From Lewinellaceae bacterium (GTDB lineage: Bacteria; Bacteroidota; Bacteroidia; Chitinophagales; Saprospiraceae), in contig JACJYL010000001.1 of assembly GCA_020636105.1 (NCBI GenBank), forward strand, positions 310,001 through 374,000: a stretch of 64,000 nt of DNA, read 5' to 3'. Both the position numbers and the translations under genes were made by a program. Under the pieces are notes generated by a model. It did no database searches, was not told the origin of the DNA, and saw only the letters and a list, made by a program, of their open reading frames with translations. The first letter of the stretch is position 1. Each line of letters opens with the position of its first letter. Shown here in pieces: positions 33,929 through 43,344 of this stretch.

Positions 33929-35434
33929 CTAATTGTTTAATATTTCATACGCTTTTCCAATATATTCTATAATATCTCCTGCGATCATACTTTTCATCCC
34001 ATGTTGTTGGGAGGCAAGGTCTCCTGCTAATCCGTGCAGGTACACCCCAAGGATGGAAGCTTGCAAAGGATCATAACCTTGTGCCAGCAGGCTTGTGATC
34101 ATGCCACTGAGTACGTCCCCGCTACCTGCTGTGGCCATTCCCGGATTTCCGGTAGAGTTGAAATAACAATTTCCATCCGGGCTGGCAATACAGGTATGAG
34201 CCCCTTTTAAAATAATGATGACCTTTAAATCCTGGGCCAGTTGTCTTTGAAGTTTATTTTGCTCGAAGTCGTCAGCCGTTGCCCCAAACAGGCGTTTGAA
34301 TTCCCCGGGATGTGGGGTTAAAATACTGTTGGGCGGTAACTCCCTGAGCCACGCCTTGTTTTCAGCCAGGATGTTAAGGGCATCGGCGTCCAACAAGAGA
34401 GGTTTTCGGGCGGTTTGAATCACCTGATGAAGTCCTTTTTTTGTGATGTCTTTAGTATCTAAACCACAACCCATGCCCACGGCTGAGAATTTTTCCATCG
34501 CCGGAGCCTGGGAAAAATAATGCTCTTTGTCATCAATGCTCGCCATAACTTCCGGAGCACTTATTTGCATGATTGCATAACCGCATTTGGGCAGGTGAAC
34601 CGTAACCAATCCACAACCTGTCCGAAGACAGGCCTTGGCGGCGAGCACAGCTGCCCCAATTTTCCCATAACTGCCCATGATGAGTAATGCATGCCCATAA
34701 GTGCCTTTATGATCGAATTTTTTCGCAGGTTTTAAAAGTAATTTTACATCCTGCTGAGTGGTAAAAAAAAAGGATGTTTTTTCATTTTGTATATAGTGAT
34801 TGGACAATCCGATACTCCTGGTATGCCATTCCCCCACATAATTTTGATTTTCCGGCAATAGAAAAGCCAGCTTTGGGAGTTCGAAAGACAGGGTTTGGTC
34901 GGCCATGATAATACTTCCGGAACTGTGCTGATCCGCAAATAACCCGGATGGAATGTCGATGGAAACGACCGTATTTTCCAGGCCATTGATATATTCGACA
35001 AGATTACCCCAATACCCTTCAACAGGCCTGCTCAGGCCTGAACCAAAAATGGCATCAATAACGATCCAGCCATGCTTAAGGGGTGGAAACGGGTCTTCTT
35101 TTTTGAGCACTATTTGAGAAGACTTTATACTGTCCGGTAATCTCTGGGCATTTATTTTATTGTCCTGAGTTGCATTAGGGCCAATAGCGCAAAAGATCAC
35201 CGATACCGTATAGAACCTATCGTGTAGTAGCCTGGCCACCGCCAGACCATCGCCGCCGTTATTGCCGGGGCCGCAAAAAATACATACAGGAATATCTTCG
35301 TCAGGGTTTTGTTCAATAAACCAATTGGTAAAAGCAAGAGAAGCTCTTTCCATCAAGTCGATAGAGGTAATGGGCTCATGAGCAATGGTATAGGCATCCA
35401 GTGCTCTAATTTGATTTGCTGAAAAAATTTCCAT
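33929..35434 (-). CDS. nnrD: Bifunctional NAD(P)HX epimerase / ADP- or ATP-dependent dehydratase
   Basis: This enzyme repairs hydrated NAD(P)H. The N-terminal half (YjeF_N) has the epimerase motif CGPGNNGGDGLAVARLL, and the C-terminal half is a ribokinase-like dehydratase (LLDADALNIL, LTPHPGEFKRL, GTGNPGMATAGSGDVLSG-type end; here STGNPGMATAGSGDVLSGMI). The ATG at 35434 gives MEIFSANQIRALD, the family start, and 501 residues; an upstream in-frame start would overlap a terminator. It is followed by the sirtuin gene three bases later. Confidence 0.94.
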   Translation of the reverse strand: MEIFSANQIRALDAYTIAHEPITSIDLMERASLAFTNWFIEQNPDEDIPVCIFCGPGNNGGDGLAVARLLHDRFYTVSVIFCAIGPNATQDNKINAQRLPDSIKSSQIVLKKEDPFPPLKHGWIVIDAIFGSGLSRPVEGYWGNLVEYINGLENTVVSIDIPSGLFADQHSSGSIIMADQTLSFELPKLAFLLPENQNYVGEWHTRSIGLSNHYIQNEKTSFFFTTQQDVKLLLKPAKKFDHKGTYGHALLIMGSYGKIGAAVLAAKACLRTGCGLVTVHLPKCGYAIMQISAPEVMASIDDKEHYFSQAPAMEKFSAVGMGCGLDTKDITKKGLHQVIQTARKPLLLDADALNILAENKAWLRELPPNSILTPHPGEFKRLFGATADDFEQNKLQRQLAQDLKVIIILKGAHTCIASPDGNCYFNSTGNPGMATAGSGDVLSGMITSLLAQGYDPLQASILGVYLHGLAGDLASQQHGMKSMIAGDIIEYIGKAYEILNN

Positions 35435-35437
35435 ATA

Positions 35438-35476
35438 GAAAAAAATGGCTCCTGCCAGTTTTAGCAAGAGCCATTT
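35438..35476 (-). terminator. Rho-independent terminator after the DUF1508 gene
   Basis: On the minus strand AATGGCTC and TGC pair with GCA and GAGCCATT with one mismatch between them, followed by seven T residues. It ends the DUF1508 transcript 38 bases past its stop and lies immediately before the nnrD start codon, so nnrD needs its own start signal or readthrough. Confidence 0.8.
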
Positions 35477-35513
35477 GTTGGTGAAATGAATAAAAACCTT
35501 AAAAGATCAGGTA

Positions 35514-35840
35514 TTATACTTCTTCAATAGTAGCTTTTGGAGCATTGGTTTTAACAGAGTCAATACCATTTTCCATTCCTGATTTTCCGGCATACATCTG
35601 GCTTTTGCCAATTACTTGCTTATTTTGTGCAATCAAGTTGAAATGTAGCTTGCCGTTGGCCGCTTCTTTTCTTTCATAATTGGCATCATCGGCTGCATTT
35701 TTTTGAACGGATTCAACCCCGTTCATGCAACCTGCTTTGCTGGCGTAACCCTGGCTTGATAAAATGATCTGACCATTTCCCGCTTTGAGACGGAAGTAGT
35801 ATTTTTGGTCTTTATCACTTTGGAAAACTTCAAACTTCAT
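35514..35840 (-). CDS. DUF1508 (YegP-like) protein
   Basis: A 108-residue protein made of two YegP repeats: YYFRLKAGNGQIILSSQGY with a following GVESVQKNA, and HFNLIAQNKQVIGKSQMY with GIDSVKTNAP. The family is small, cytoplasmic and of unknown function. It is monocistronic, with its own terminator, and is divergent from xseA. Confidence 0.93.
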   Translation of the reverse strand: MKFEVFQSDKDQKYYFRLKAGNGQIILSSQGYASKAGCMNGVESVQKNAADDANYERKEAANGKLHFNLIAQNKQVIGKSQMYAGKSGMENGIDSVKTNAPKATIEEV

Positions 35841-35936
35841 AGTTTTCTATTTTTGTGTTTAAAAAATCAGTCCCCAAATTAAAAAAAGAAAAGGAGAGCC
35901 ACAAACTTTTTGTTGAAAGAATAAAAAATCATCATT

Positions 35937-37175
35937 TTGCAGGCATTATCATTGTTTGAACTTAACGAATTTATCAGGAGAATTACGGCATTGAACTTCC
36001 CGGAACCAATATGGGTGCGGGCAGAAATTGCGCAGTATTCCATTGCGCGGGGCAATCATTTTATCAGCCTGGTGGAAAAAGATGAATCGGCAGGTGGGGT
36101 CATTACGGCAGAATCAGAAGCCGTAATCTGGAGCGGACAATTCCACAGGATGGCGGCAGCCATGAATGTCCCTGTCAAGGCTATTTTGCAGGAAGGAATG
36201 GAAGTTTTAATAAAGGTGCAACCGGAATTTCATGAACGTTATGGGTTGAAATTGATCATTGTTGAAATTGATACAGCCTATACCATTGGCAAGCTGGCTC
36301 TTGAGCGGCAAAAAATCATTGAACAGTTGCGCGAAAAACAACTCCTTGATCTTAATGCGGAGGTTCGATTGGCTCCAGTGATTCAAAATATAGCCATTTT
36401 AAGCAACGATACGGCGGCCGGGTATCAGGATTTTATGGATCAGATCACTCGCAACAGGTTTGGATATGTATTTCAAACACGGTTATTTAAAACAGCTATG
36501 CAGGGCGAAAATACGGTGGCCGAAGCGCTGCAAAATCTCAAAAGAATTCGACGTTCCGGAATAAATTTTGATTGTGTCATCATCATCAGGGGCGGGGGCG
36601 CAAAATTGACCCTGAAAGCTTTTGATAATTATGAACTCAGTGAGGCCATCGCCAAATTTCCGATTCCTGTTATTTCGGGTATTGGCCATGAACGCGATGA
36701 ATCCGTTTTGGACCTGGTGGCGCATACTTCCCTTAAAACACCTACGGCTGTGGCTGAATTTATCATTCAGCATAATTATTTTTTTGAAAGCGATCTCCTG
36801 TTATTGGGAAGGCAATTCGGGCAACAAGTGAGATACCGGCTGGGCAATGAAGTCCTGAAACTGAAAAATGCTCAGATGGAAATGAAACATTTGGCATTGG
36901 CCAGTTTAAAAAGCGATCTTCAAAAAGTATTGCAGTGTAGCTTAATTTTACCAACACAGGTTCACCGAAAACTTCAAACCGAGCGAAAAGAACTGGACCA
37001 TGCTTCTCTAATTGCGGATCTGCTAAATGTCGAAAAAACACTGACAAGGGGGTTTAGTTTAACCACCAATGAAGCGGGAACACTACTCACTTCTTCGCTA
37101 CAATTGAAAAAAGGAGACACCATTGTCACCCGATTAAAAGATGGAACGGTAAATAGTAAAATTACTAAAGCATAA
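35937..37175 (+). CDS. xseA: Exodeoxyribonuclease VII large subunit
   Basis: XseA degrades single-stranded DNA with XseB. The 412-residue product has an N-terminal OB fold (PIWVRAEIAQYSIARGNHFI) and the catalytic core with IIIRGGGAKLTLKAFDNYEL and GIGHERDESVLDLVAHTSLKTPTAVAEF. No ATG exists: a stop at 35922 leaves only the TTG at 35937 (or an ATT/ATC) as start. It is followed 12 bases later by xseB. Confidence 0.95.
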   Translation: MQALSLFELNEFIRRITALNFPEPIWVRAEIAQYSIARGNHFISLVEKDESAGGVITAESEAVIWSGQFHRMAAAMNVPVKAILQEGMEVLIKVQPEFHERYGLKLIIVEIDTAYTIGKLALERQKIIEQLREKQLLDLNAEVRLAPVIQNIAILSNDTAAGYQDFMDQITRNRFGYVFQTRLFKTAMQGENTVAEALQNLKRIRRSGINFDCVIIIRGGGAKLTLKAFDNYELSEAIAKFPIPVISGIGHERDESVLDLVAHTSLKTPTAVAEFIIQHNYFFESDLLLLGRQFGQQVRYRLGNEVLKLKNAQMEMKHLALASLKSDLQKVLQCSLILPTQVHRKLQTERKELDHASLIADLLNVEKTLTRGFSLTTNEAGTLLTSSLQLKKGDTIVTRLKDGTVNSKITKA

Positions 37176-37187
37176 AATTTAACAACC

Positions 37188-37385
37188 ATGGAGCAAATGA
37201 CTTATCAGCAGGCTTTTACGGAACTGCAATCCATCATAGAAGCACTTAAGGAAGAAATAATCGATATTGATGAATTGACGGAGCGATCCCGGCGTGCAGC
37301 CTATTTGATCCAGTTTTGTAGTGAAAAATTGAGGTCCACAGAGGAAGAGATTAAAGCGCTTTTTGATGATACTGAATTCAATTAA
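37188..37385 (+). CDS. xseB: Exodeoxyribonuclease VII small subunit
   Basis: A 65-residue helical protein (TYQQAFTELQSIIEALKEE, then IDELTERSRRAAYLIQFCSEKL) matching XseB in length and pattern. It binds XseA. It directly follows xseA in the same operon. Confidence 0.93.
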   Translation: MEQMTYQQAFTELQSIIEALKEEIIDIDELTERSRRAAYLIQFCSEKLRSTEEEIKALFDDTEFN

Positions 37386-37451
37386 ATAAAAAGTTTTCCT
37401 ATTTTAGTATAGCTTTTTATAAACCAGCTACCATTATTTTAAAATACCTTA

Positions 37452-37570
37452 AAACCACCCCGACCTAACGTTCTGCGCTCAACCTGAAACCACTTGAAAC
37501 AACTTTGAAACAACCCCAACCTAACGGTACGGGATTTCGCTGCGCTCAACTTCGAAACCATTTTGAAACC
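37452..37570. repeat. Two imperfect copies of an intergenic repeat
   Basis: A unit with CCCGACCTAACG, then CTGCGCTCAACCTGAAACCA (37457-37491) recurs as CCCAACCTAACG, then CTGCGCTCAACTTCGAAACC (37514-37559), with ACTTGAAAC and ATTTTGAAACC spacers. It fills most of the 227-base gap between xseB and the heme lipoprotein gene. It may be a dispersed intergenic element of this genome. Confidence 0.6.
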
Positions 37571-37612
37571 ATTTTCCACACACTCTATTTATCCATCTAA
37601 AACCAACCGACC

Positions 37613-39943
37613 TTGACAAAAACAATCTGCCTGTTTCTTTTAGGCGTCATGATGATAAATGTGCAATCCTGCTCTAAAAACAAAGGAGTTCAGCAGGCCG
37701 ACGGAGACCTCATTTCAGCAGGTTTCATTCCCGAAAAAGTAGATTTCAACCTGCATGTAAAGCCCATCCTTTCGGATCGTTGTTTTAAATGCCATGGCCC
37801 GGATGCAAATAAGGTGGAAGGTGGCCTTTCTTTTGCCGTAAAAGAAAAAGCCTTTGCTGCCCTGGGCGAAAATATGGATCACTATGCCATTGTTCCGGGC
37901 AATATAAAAGAGAGTGCCCTGATCGACAGGATTTTTTCTGAAGATCCACAATTTTTAATGCCTCCGCCGGAATCCAATCTGATGTTGGAGCCCTATGAAA
38001 AAGAAATCCTGAAAAGGTGGATAGAGCAGGGAGCCGAATGGAAAGAACATTGGGCGTTTACCCCTCCTGCTGAAGTGGAAATCCCAAAAGTCGTCAATAA
38101 AACCTGGGGTAAAAATCCGATTGATCAATTCATTCTCAGTAAATTGGAAGCCAGGAAGATCGCCCCTTCACCCCCCGCCCGGGCGGAAAAAATTTTACGT
38201 CGCCTGAGTTTTGATCTCACCGGATTGCCCCCCACGATGGCAGACCTTGATAATTTCCTTGCCGATCCTTCTGACGAAAATTATGAACACTTTGTTGATA
38301 CTTACCTGAATTCAGCCGCTTATGCAGAACGCATGGCATCTGAATGGCTTGATTTAGCCCGTTATGCCGATACCCACGGGTACCAGGATGACCTGGAAAG
38401 GACCATGTGGCCATGGCGTGATTGGGTTATTCATGCTTTTAGGGAAAATATGCCCTATGATCAATTTGTCACCTGGCAACTGGCTGGAGATTTATTGCCG
38501 GATGCTTCCAGGGAACAGATCATTGCCACGGCTTTTAACCGCAATCATAAAATTACTCAGGAAGGTGGAGTTATCCCGGAAGAATACCGTGCGGAGTACG
38601 TGACCGACAGAACCAATACTTTTGCCACCGCCTTTTTGGGACTTACCATGGAATGCGCGAAATGCCATGATCACAAATATGACCCGATCAGTCAGAAAGA
38701 ATATTTTCAGCTCTTTGGTTATTTTAATAATATTGATGAAAAAGGGCTGATCGAAAATTATGGGGAGATTCCTCAGCCATACATTATCATCACTGATGAA
38801 GAAATTAGGAAGACGTTGAACTTTATCCGGAACCCCGATTCATTGAAAGAAATTTCCTTGCTGGTAATGAAGGAAAAAAAGGAACCCAGGCAAACATATG
38901 TGCTGGAACGGGGATTATACGATAAACCTACCATACCTGTAACACCTGCCGTCCCCTCCTTTGGTAAGAAAAAAAGTGATCAGGAAGTATCTGATCGACT
39001 GGGGTTGGCTTTATGGCTGTTCAACGAGGATCATCCTCTTACCGCTCGTGTCATGGTCAACCGTATTTGGAAACAGTTATTTTTACGTGGAATTGTTGCT
39101 ACTTCCTATGATTTTGGGAACCAGGGAGCACTGCCCAGCCACCCTGAGTTGTTGGACCACCTGGCGGTAAAGTTCAGGAAAGAAGGCTGGGATATCCACA
39201 AATTGATCAAATACATTGTAATGTCTTCCACCTATCGGCAATCGAGTTCCGTGTCACCGGAGTTGTTAGAGATGGATCCTGAAAACAGGTGGCTCGCCCG
39301 GGCTCCCCGGGCCCGGTTATCAGCAGAAATGATTCGGGATCATGCCCTGAGTATCAGTGATTTGCTGGTTTGTGAAATCGGTGGCCCCAGCGTTAAGCCC
39401 TATCAGCCTCCGGGCCTTTGGGAAGAGACCACAGGCGGTGGTGGCGGCAGTACCTCAAAATACGTTCAGGATGAAGGAAAGAAAAATTACCGCAGGAGCC
39501 TTTATACTTTTTGGAAACGCACCGTTCCTCCTCCGAACATGATGACTTTTGACACGCCGTCGAGAGACATGTGTAATGTGCAAAGAGAAAATACCAGCAC
39601 GCCCTTACAGGCCCTGGTTATGCTGAATGATCCACAATTTCTGGAAGCCTCAAAGGCTTTGGCTTTTCGTGCAGTCAAAGAAACTCAAAATAGTGAAGAT
39701 GAGACAATAAAGTACATGTTCAGACTGGCCACCTCCCGAAAACCGGATGCCGACGAATTAGCTTCCTTAAAAGAATTGTATCGTGAAGAGTATGAAATAT
39801 TCAGGGGTAACCTCGATGGCGCCACCACCTTTTTGAATATAGGCCATATTGATACACCGGAGGGAGAAGCACCAAGAATGGCTGCTTACACTTTTATTGC
39901 CAACACCATTATGAATCTCGATGAGACGATTCGAAAAAATTAA
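37613..39943 (+). CDS. Planctomycete-type cytochrome c lipoprotein (PSCyt1-DUF1549-DUF1553)
   Basis: The 776-residue protein has a short lipoprotein signal (MTKTICLFLLGVMMINVQSC). A c-type heme site CFKCH follows at about residue 58 with a MPPP methionine ligand candidate (PSCyt1). Next is DUF1549 (PSCyt2; FILSKLEARKI, LSFDLTGLPPT) with a second CxxCH (CAKCHDHKYDPI), then DUF1553 (PSD1; ARVMVNRIWKQLFLRGIV, later CNVQRENTSTPLQALVMLN). The start is TTG at 37613. This family is abundant in Planctomycetes and Verrucomicrobia, where redox or polymer-breakdown roles are proposed but unproven. It is the first gene of a five-gene operon. Confidence 0.93.
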   Translation: MTKTICLFLLGVMMINVQSCSKNKGVQQADGDLISAGFIPEKVDFNLHVKPILSDRCFKCHGPDANKVEGGLSFAVKEKAFAALGENMDHYAIVPGNIKESALIDRIFSEDPQFLMPPPESNLMLEPYEKEILKRWIEQGAEWKEHWAFTPPAEVEIPKVVNKTWGKNPIDQFILSKLEARKIAPSPPARAEKILRRLSFDLTGLPPTMADLDNFLADPSDENYEHFVDTYLNSAAYAERMASEWLDLARYADTHGYQDDLERTMWPWRDWVIHAFRENMPYDQFVTWQLAGDLLPDASREQIIATAFNRNHKITQEGGVIPEEYRAEYVTDRTNTFATAFLGLTMECAKCHDHKYDPISQKEYFQLFGYFNNIDEKGLIENYGEIPQPYIIITDEEIRKTLNFIRNPDSLKEISLLVMKEKKEPRQTYVLERGLYDKPTIPVTPAVPSFGKKKSDQEVSDRLGLALWLFNEDHPLTARVMVNRIWKQLFLRGIVATSYDFGNQGALPSHPELLDHLAVKFRKEGWDIHKLIKYIVMSSTYRQSSSVSPELLEMDPENRWLARAPRARLSAEMIRDHALSISDLLVCEIGGPSVKPYQPPGLWEETTGGGGGSTSKYVQDEGKKNYRRSLYTFWKRTVPPPNMMTFDTPSRDMCNVQRENTSTPLQALVMLNDPQFLEASKALAFRAVKETQNSEDETIKYMFRLATSRKPDADELASLKELYREEYEIFRGNLDGATTFLNIGHIDTPEGEAPRMAAYTFIANTIMNLDETIRKN

Positions 39944-39949
39944 TTTGTG

Positions 39950-41437
39950 ATGAATAAAAATAATCCAATAGAAGAACGTTCTTATTTGCTAAATCGGCGG
40001 GCTTTTTTAGCCAAATCGAGTATCGGGATTGGAGCTGCAGCATTAGGGGCTATAATGGGAACCGGGTTAACCAGTTGCATCAGAGGATCCGCGGAAGAAG
40101 AAGTTTCGGCTTCTCTTAAAGGAATACTCAGCAATCCTCATTTCGCCCCCAAAGCAAAAAGAGTTATTTATCTATTTCAAAGCGGGGGACCGTCGCAGCT
40201 GGACTTATTTGATTACAAACCGCTTTTGACCGAAAGAAGAGGTCAGGAATTGCCGGAATCCATCCGGAAAGGGCAGCGACTCACCGGGATGACCTCAGGG
40301 CAGACTTCTTTTCCGCTGGCTGATTCTATGTATAAATTTAAACAACACGGACAAAGCGGAACCTGGTTGAGCGAACTGCTGCCCTATACTTCAAAGGTGG
40401 TCGACGATATTTGCATCATAAAATCCATGTACACGGAAGCGATCAACCATGATCCCGCCATTACCTTTTTTCAGACGGGGTCTCAGCAAACGGGCCGGCC
40501 CTCTATGGGATCCTGGCTTAGTTACGGTTTGGGGAGTGAGAATGAAAATTTACCGGCATTCTGCGTATTGTTATCCCGGGGCACGGGGCGTCCTTTTGGC
40601 CAGCCGTTATATTCCAGACTATGGGGAAATGGTTTTTTACATTCCCTGCATCAGGGCGTTCAGTTCCGGTCAGGGAAAGATCCCGTGCTTTACCTGAAGG
40701 ATCCGGAAGGACTTTCAAAAATGAGCCGTAGGAATATGTTGGATAAAATTGCGGCCTTAAACCAGAAACAGTACGATGAATACGGGGATCCTGAAGTTCA
40801 GAGCCGTATTGCGCAATACGAAATGGCTTACCGGATGCAGACTTCGGTTCCGGAATTAATGGATGTTTCCGGAGAGCCGGATAGTGTATATCGCCTTTAT
40901 GGCGCGGAATCCACCCAACCCGGAACTTTTGCGGCCAATTGTCTCCTGGCCCGTCGATTGGCTGAGCGAGGCGTTAGGTTTATTCAACTGTACCACATGG
41001 GCTGGGATCAGCATTTTGACCTGCCTACGCAGATCAGGGGACAGGCAAAAGATGTCGATCAGGCTTCAGCGGCGTTAATCACGGATTTGAAGCAGCGGGG
41101 AATGCTTGAAGACACTCTCGTCATCTGGGGCGGAGAATTTGGCAGAACCAACTATTCGCAGGGCATGCTTACGGATACCAATTACGGAAGAGATCACCAT
41201 CCGAGGTGTTTTACCATCTGGATGGCCGGCGGTGGGATAAAACCGGGTCTGGTTTATGGGGAGACGGATGAATTTGGATATAATATTGTTTCCAACCCGG
41301 TTCACGTTCATGATTTCCAGGCGACGGTTTTACACCAGTTGGGTATTGATCATGAAAAATTGACCTACAAACACCAGGGACGAAGATTTCGCCTGACGGA
41401 TGTAAGTGGGGAAGTTGTCCACGATTTGATCGCTTAA
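39950..41437 (+). CDS. DUF1501 protein with Tat signal
   Basis: The protein starts with a twin-arginine signal (LNRRAFLAKSSIGIGAAALGAIMG), so it is exported folded. The rest is DUF1501, an alkaline-phosphatase/sulfatase-like fold of unknown activity, with QSGGPSQLDLFDYKP, a TEAINHDPAITFFQTG segment, HMGWDQHFDLPTQ and WGGEFGRTNY plus GRDHHPRCFTIWMAGGG. It follows the DUF1549/DUF1553 gene by a few bases, as is common in Planctomycetes; the two families are known partners. ATG at 39950 was preferred over a GTG three bases upstream. Confidence 0.94.
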   Translation: MNKNNPIEERSYLLNRRAFLAKSSIGIGAAALGAIMGTGLTSCIRGSAEEEVSASLKGILSNPHFAPKAKRVIYLFQSGGPSQLDLFDYKPLLTERRGQELPESIRKGQRLTGMTSGQTSFPLADSMYKFKQHGQSGTWLSELLPYTSKVVDDICIIKSMYTEAINHDPAITFFQTGSQQTGRPSMGSWLSYGLGSENENLPAFCVLLSRGTGRPFGQPLYSRLWGNGFLHSLHQGVQFRSGKDPVLYLKDPEGLSKMSRRNMLDKIAALNQKQYDEYGDPEVQSRIAQYEMAYRMQTSVPELMDVSGEPDSVYRLYGAESTQPGTFAANCLLARRLAERGVRFIQLYHMGWDQHFDLPTQIRGQAKDVDQASAALITDLKQRGMLEDTLVIWGGEFGRTNYSQGMLTDTNYGRDHHPRCFTIWMAGGGIKPGLVYGETDEFGYNIVSNPVHVHDFQATVLHQLGIDHEKLTYKHQGRRFRLTDVSGEVVHDLIA

Positions 41438-41447
41438 TGCAAATTTT

Positions 41448-42485
41448 ATGATCCGAAGAAATTTTATAAAATCTACTTCCAGGCTATTGCTGACCCTTCC
41501 GCTGGGGATGTCAGTTTTTGATTTCCAAAAACATTTGGGATCAAAAGACCTGGTGGTGGGCCATAACACTCATCAGTATAAAGTGGATCTATTGTGGGGA
41601 GCCTTGGACCCATTGCGTTATCCTGTAAAGGATTGTCATGAAATGGTGCTCGACTCCAAAGGACGTATCGTGCTGTTGACCAATCATACCAAAAATAATG
41701 TCATCATTTACAACAAGGATGGAAAACCGGTACAAACCTGGGGAACGGAATATCCGGGGGCTCATGGATTAACCCTGGTCGATGAAGGGGGAGAGGATAT
41801 GTTGTACATCACCGATACCGAAAGGCATGAAGTGATAAAAACGACCCTCGACGGGAAAGTGGTCATGACCTTAACCTATCCGGCTGACTTTGAAGGATAC
41901 CGGGAGGCTGCCCAATATGTTCCTACCGAAACAGCCATTGCTGACAACGGAGACATTTTTGTAGCCGATGGTTATGGGGCGCAATACATCATGCACTACA
42001 ATGCAAAAGGAGAACTGCTGAATGTATTTGGCGGACCCGGGAATGAAAAGGATAAATTTAACAATGCCCATGGAATTTGTATCGATAAGCGTTCGGCCAT
42101 TCCTTCGCTTCTGATTACTGCCAGGCAACAAAATAAACTCAAGCGATTTTCCTTAGAAGGTCAGTGGGTGGAAAATATAGATCTACCGGGGGCTTATATT
42201 TGCAGGCCGGTCATCAAAGGCGAGCATGTTTACCTGGCAACCATTTGGTCGGGAGACGGATCTCCTAATTCCGGCTTTGTTTCCATATTGGATAAAAACA
42301 ATAAACTTATTTCCGCGCCCGGAGGCTGTGATCCACATTATGATCAAAATGACCTGGCTCCGATGTATCAGAACCTCCAGTTGTTTAAACACCCTCATGA
42401 TGTTTGTGTGGATGAAGATGAAAATATTTATGTGGCGCAGTGGAATGCGGGGCAGGTCTATCCTTATAAACTGATAAGAATTTAG
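41448..42485 (+). CDS. NHL/6-bladed beta-propeller protein with Tat-like signal
   Basis: A 345-residue propeller. The N-terminus IRRNFIKSTSRLLLTLPLG is a twin-arginine-like signal. Repeats of the NHL type follow, for example DCHEMVLDSKGRIVLLTNHT, GAHGLTLVDEGGEDMLYITD, AIADNGDIFVADGYG, NNAHGICIDKR and HPHDVCVDEDENIYVAQWN. Propellers of this kind bind ligands or act as lyases in other systems; the role here is unknown. It lies 10 bases after the DUF1501 gene in the same operon. Confidence 0.88.
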   Translation: MIRRNFIKSTSRLLLTLPLGMSVFDFQKHLGSKDLVVGHNTHQYKVDLLWGALDPLRYPVKDCHEMVLDSKGRIVLLTNHTKNNVIIYNKDGKPVQTWGTEYPGAHGLTLVDEGGEDMLYITDTERHEVIKTTLDGKVVMTLTYPADFEGYREAAQYVPTETAIADNGDIFVADGYGAQYIMHYNAKGELLNVFGGPGNEKDKFNNAHGICIDKRSAIPSLLITARQQNKLKRFSLEGQWVENIDLPGAYICRPVIKGEHVYLATIWSGDGSPNSGFVSILDKNNKLISAPGGCDPHYDQNDLAPMYQNLQLFKHPHDVCVDEDENIYVAQWNAGQVYPYKLIRI

Positions 42486-42486
42486 T

Positions 42487-43332
42487 ATGAATATCCGCTT
42501 TATAGTTTTGGTAAGCTTCTTTTGTTGGTGCCTGTTTCCGGGATGTGGGGCTCAGAAAAATATTGGCGAAAACCCGCCTTCGCCTGAGTTATTGATCACC
42601 AGGATTTTGACCCAGGAAGAGGATATTCAGTTGTCTTTGCCTGTTGCTCATTATAAATCCACTTTATTTGAAGATTCCATGGCCCTGGATTTTGCCCAGG
42701 GTTACCCGGGAAGTGTAGTTCGTTATACTACGGACGGCAGCCAACCTGATGAAACGTCTCCCGTGTTCGCCGGCAGGCATTATCTTACTTCCGAAACTTT
42801 AATCAAAGCAGGAGCCTTTCATGCTGCGCTTAAAAAAAGTCCTGTGGTCACCCTTGATTTTATCCAGGTGCCCAAAATGGATGATGTAAAAAGCATCACC
42901 ATAGTACCGGAGCCCAATGAAAAATACAAAGGCCAGGGAGCAAAATCGCTAATAGATTTAAACAAGGGGTCCCTCAATTTTAAAGAAGCTGCCTGGATGG
43001 GTTTCTCTGACAGGGAAATAGAAATTGCGATAGATTTCGACCAGCCTCGAAAAGTGAGTAAAGTAATGTTGAGTACCATGGCCGATCATGGCTCCTGGAT
43101 ATTTTTGCCCGAAGAAATAGAGGTAAGCGGTGGGCAGAAACAGTTTACGGCTAATTTTAAAATACCAGAAAAGGAAGAAGAGAAAAGATTGGAATACCTT
43201 GTCGTCAGCTTCGATGAAATCAAAACAGATCATCTGCAGATTCGAATCAGGAATTTGGCGACACTACCTGCCTGGCATTCTGGCGCCGGTAATGCTCCCT
43301 GGTTTTTTATGGATGAGATTGTAATAAAGTAA
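42487..43332 (+). CDS. Lipoprotein with CHB_HEX_C-type and F5/8C-like domains
   Basis: A 281-residue product with a lipoprotein signal (MNIRFIVLVSFFCWCLFPGC). Residues about 60-115 form a chitobiase/hexosaminidase C-terminal-like domain (VVRYTTDGSQPDETSPVFAG). Residues about 145-281 form a discoidin-like sheet domain (KGQGAKSLIDL to WFFMDEIVIK) that closely parallels the tail of the next gene. Such domains bind carbohydrate or surfaces. It starts one base after the previous stop. Confidence 0.85.
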   Translation: MNIRFIVLVSFFCWCLFPGCGAQKNIGENPPSPELLITRILTQEEDIQLSLPVAHYKSTLFEDSMALDFAQGYPGSVVRYTTDGSQPDETSPVFAGRHYLTSETLIKAGAFHAALKKSPVVTLDFIQVPKMDDVKSITIVPEPNEKYKGQGAKSLIDLNKGSLNFKEAAWMGFSDREIEIAIDFDQPRKVSKVMLSTMADHGSWIFLPEEIEVSGGQKQFTANFKIPEKEEEKRLEYLVVSFDEIKTDHLQIRIRNLATLPAWHSGAGNAPWFFMDEIVIK

Positions 43333-43344
43333 GAAAATTAATAA

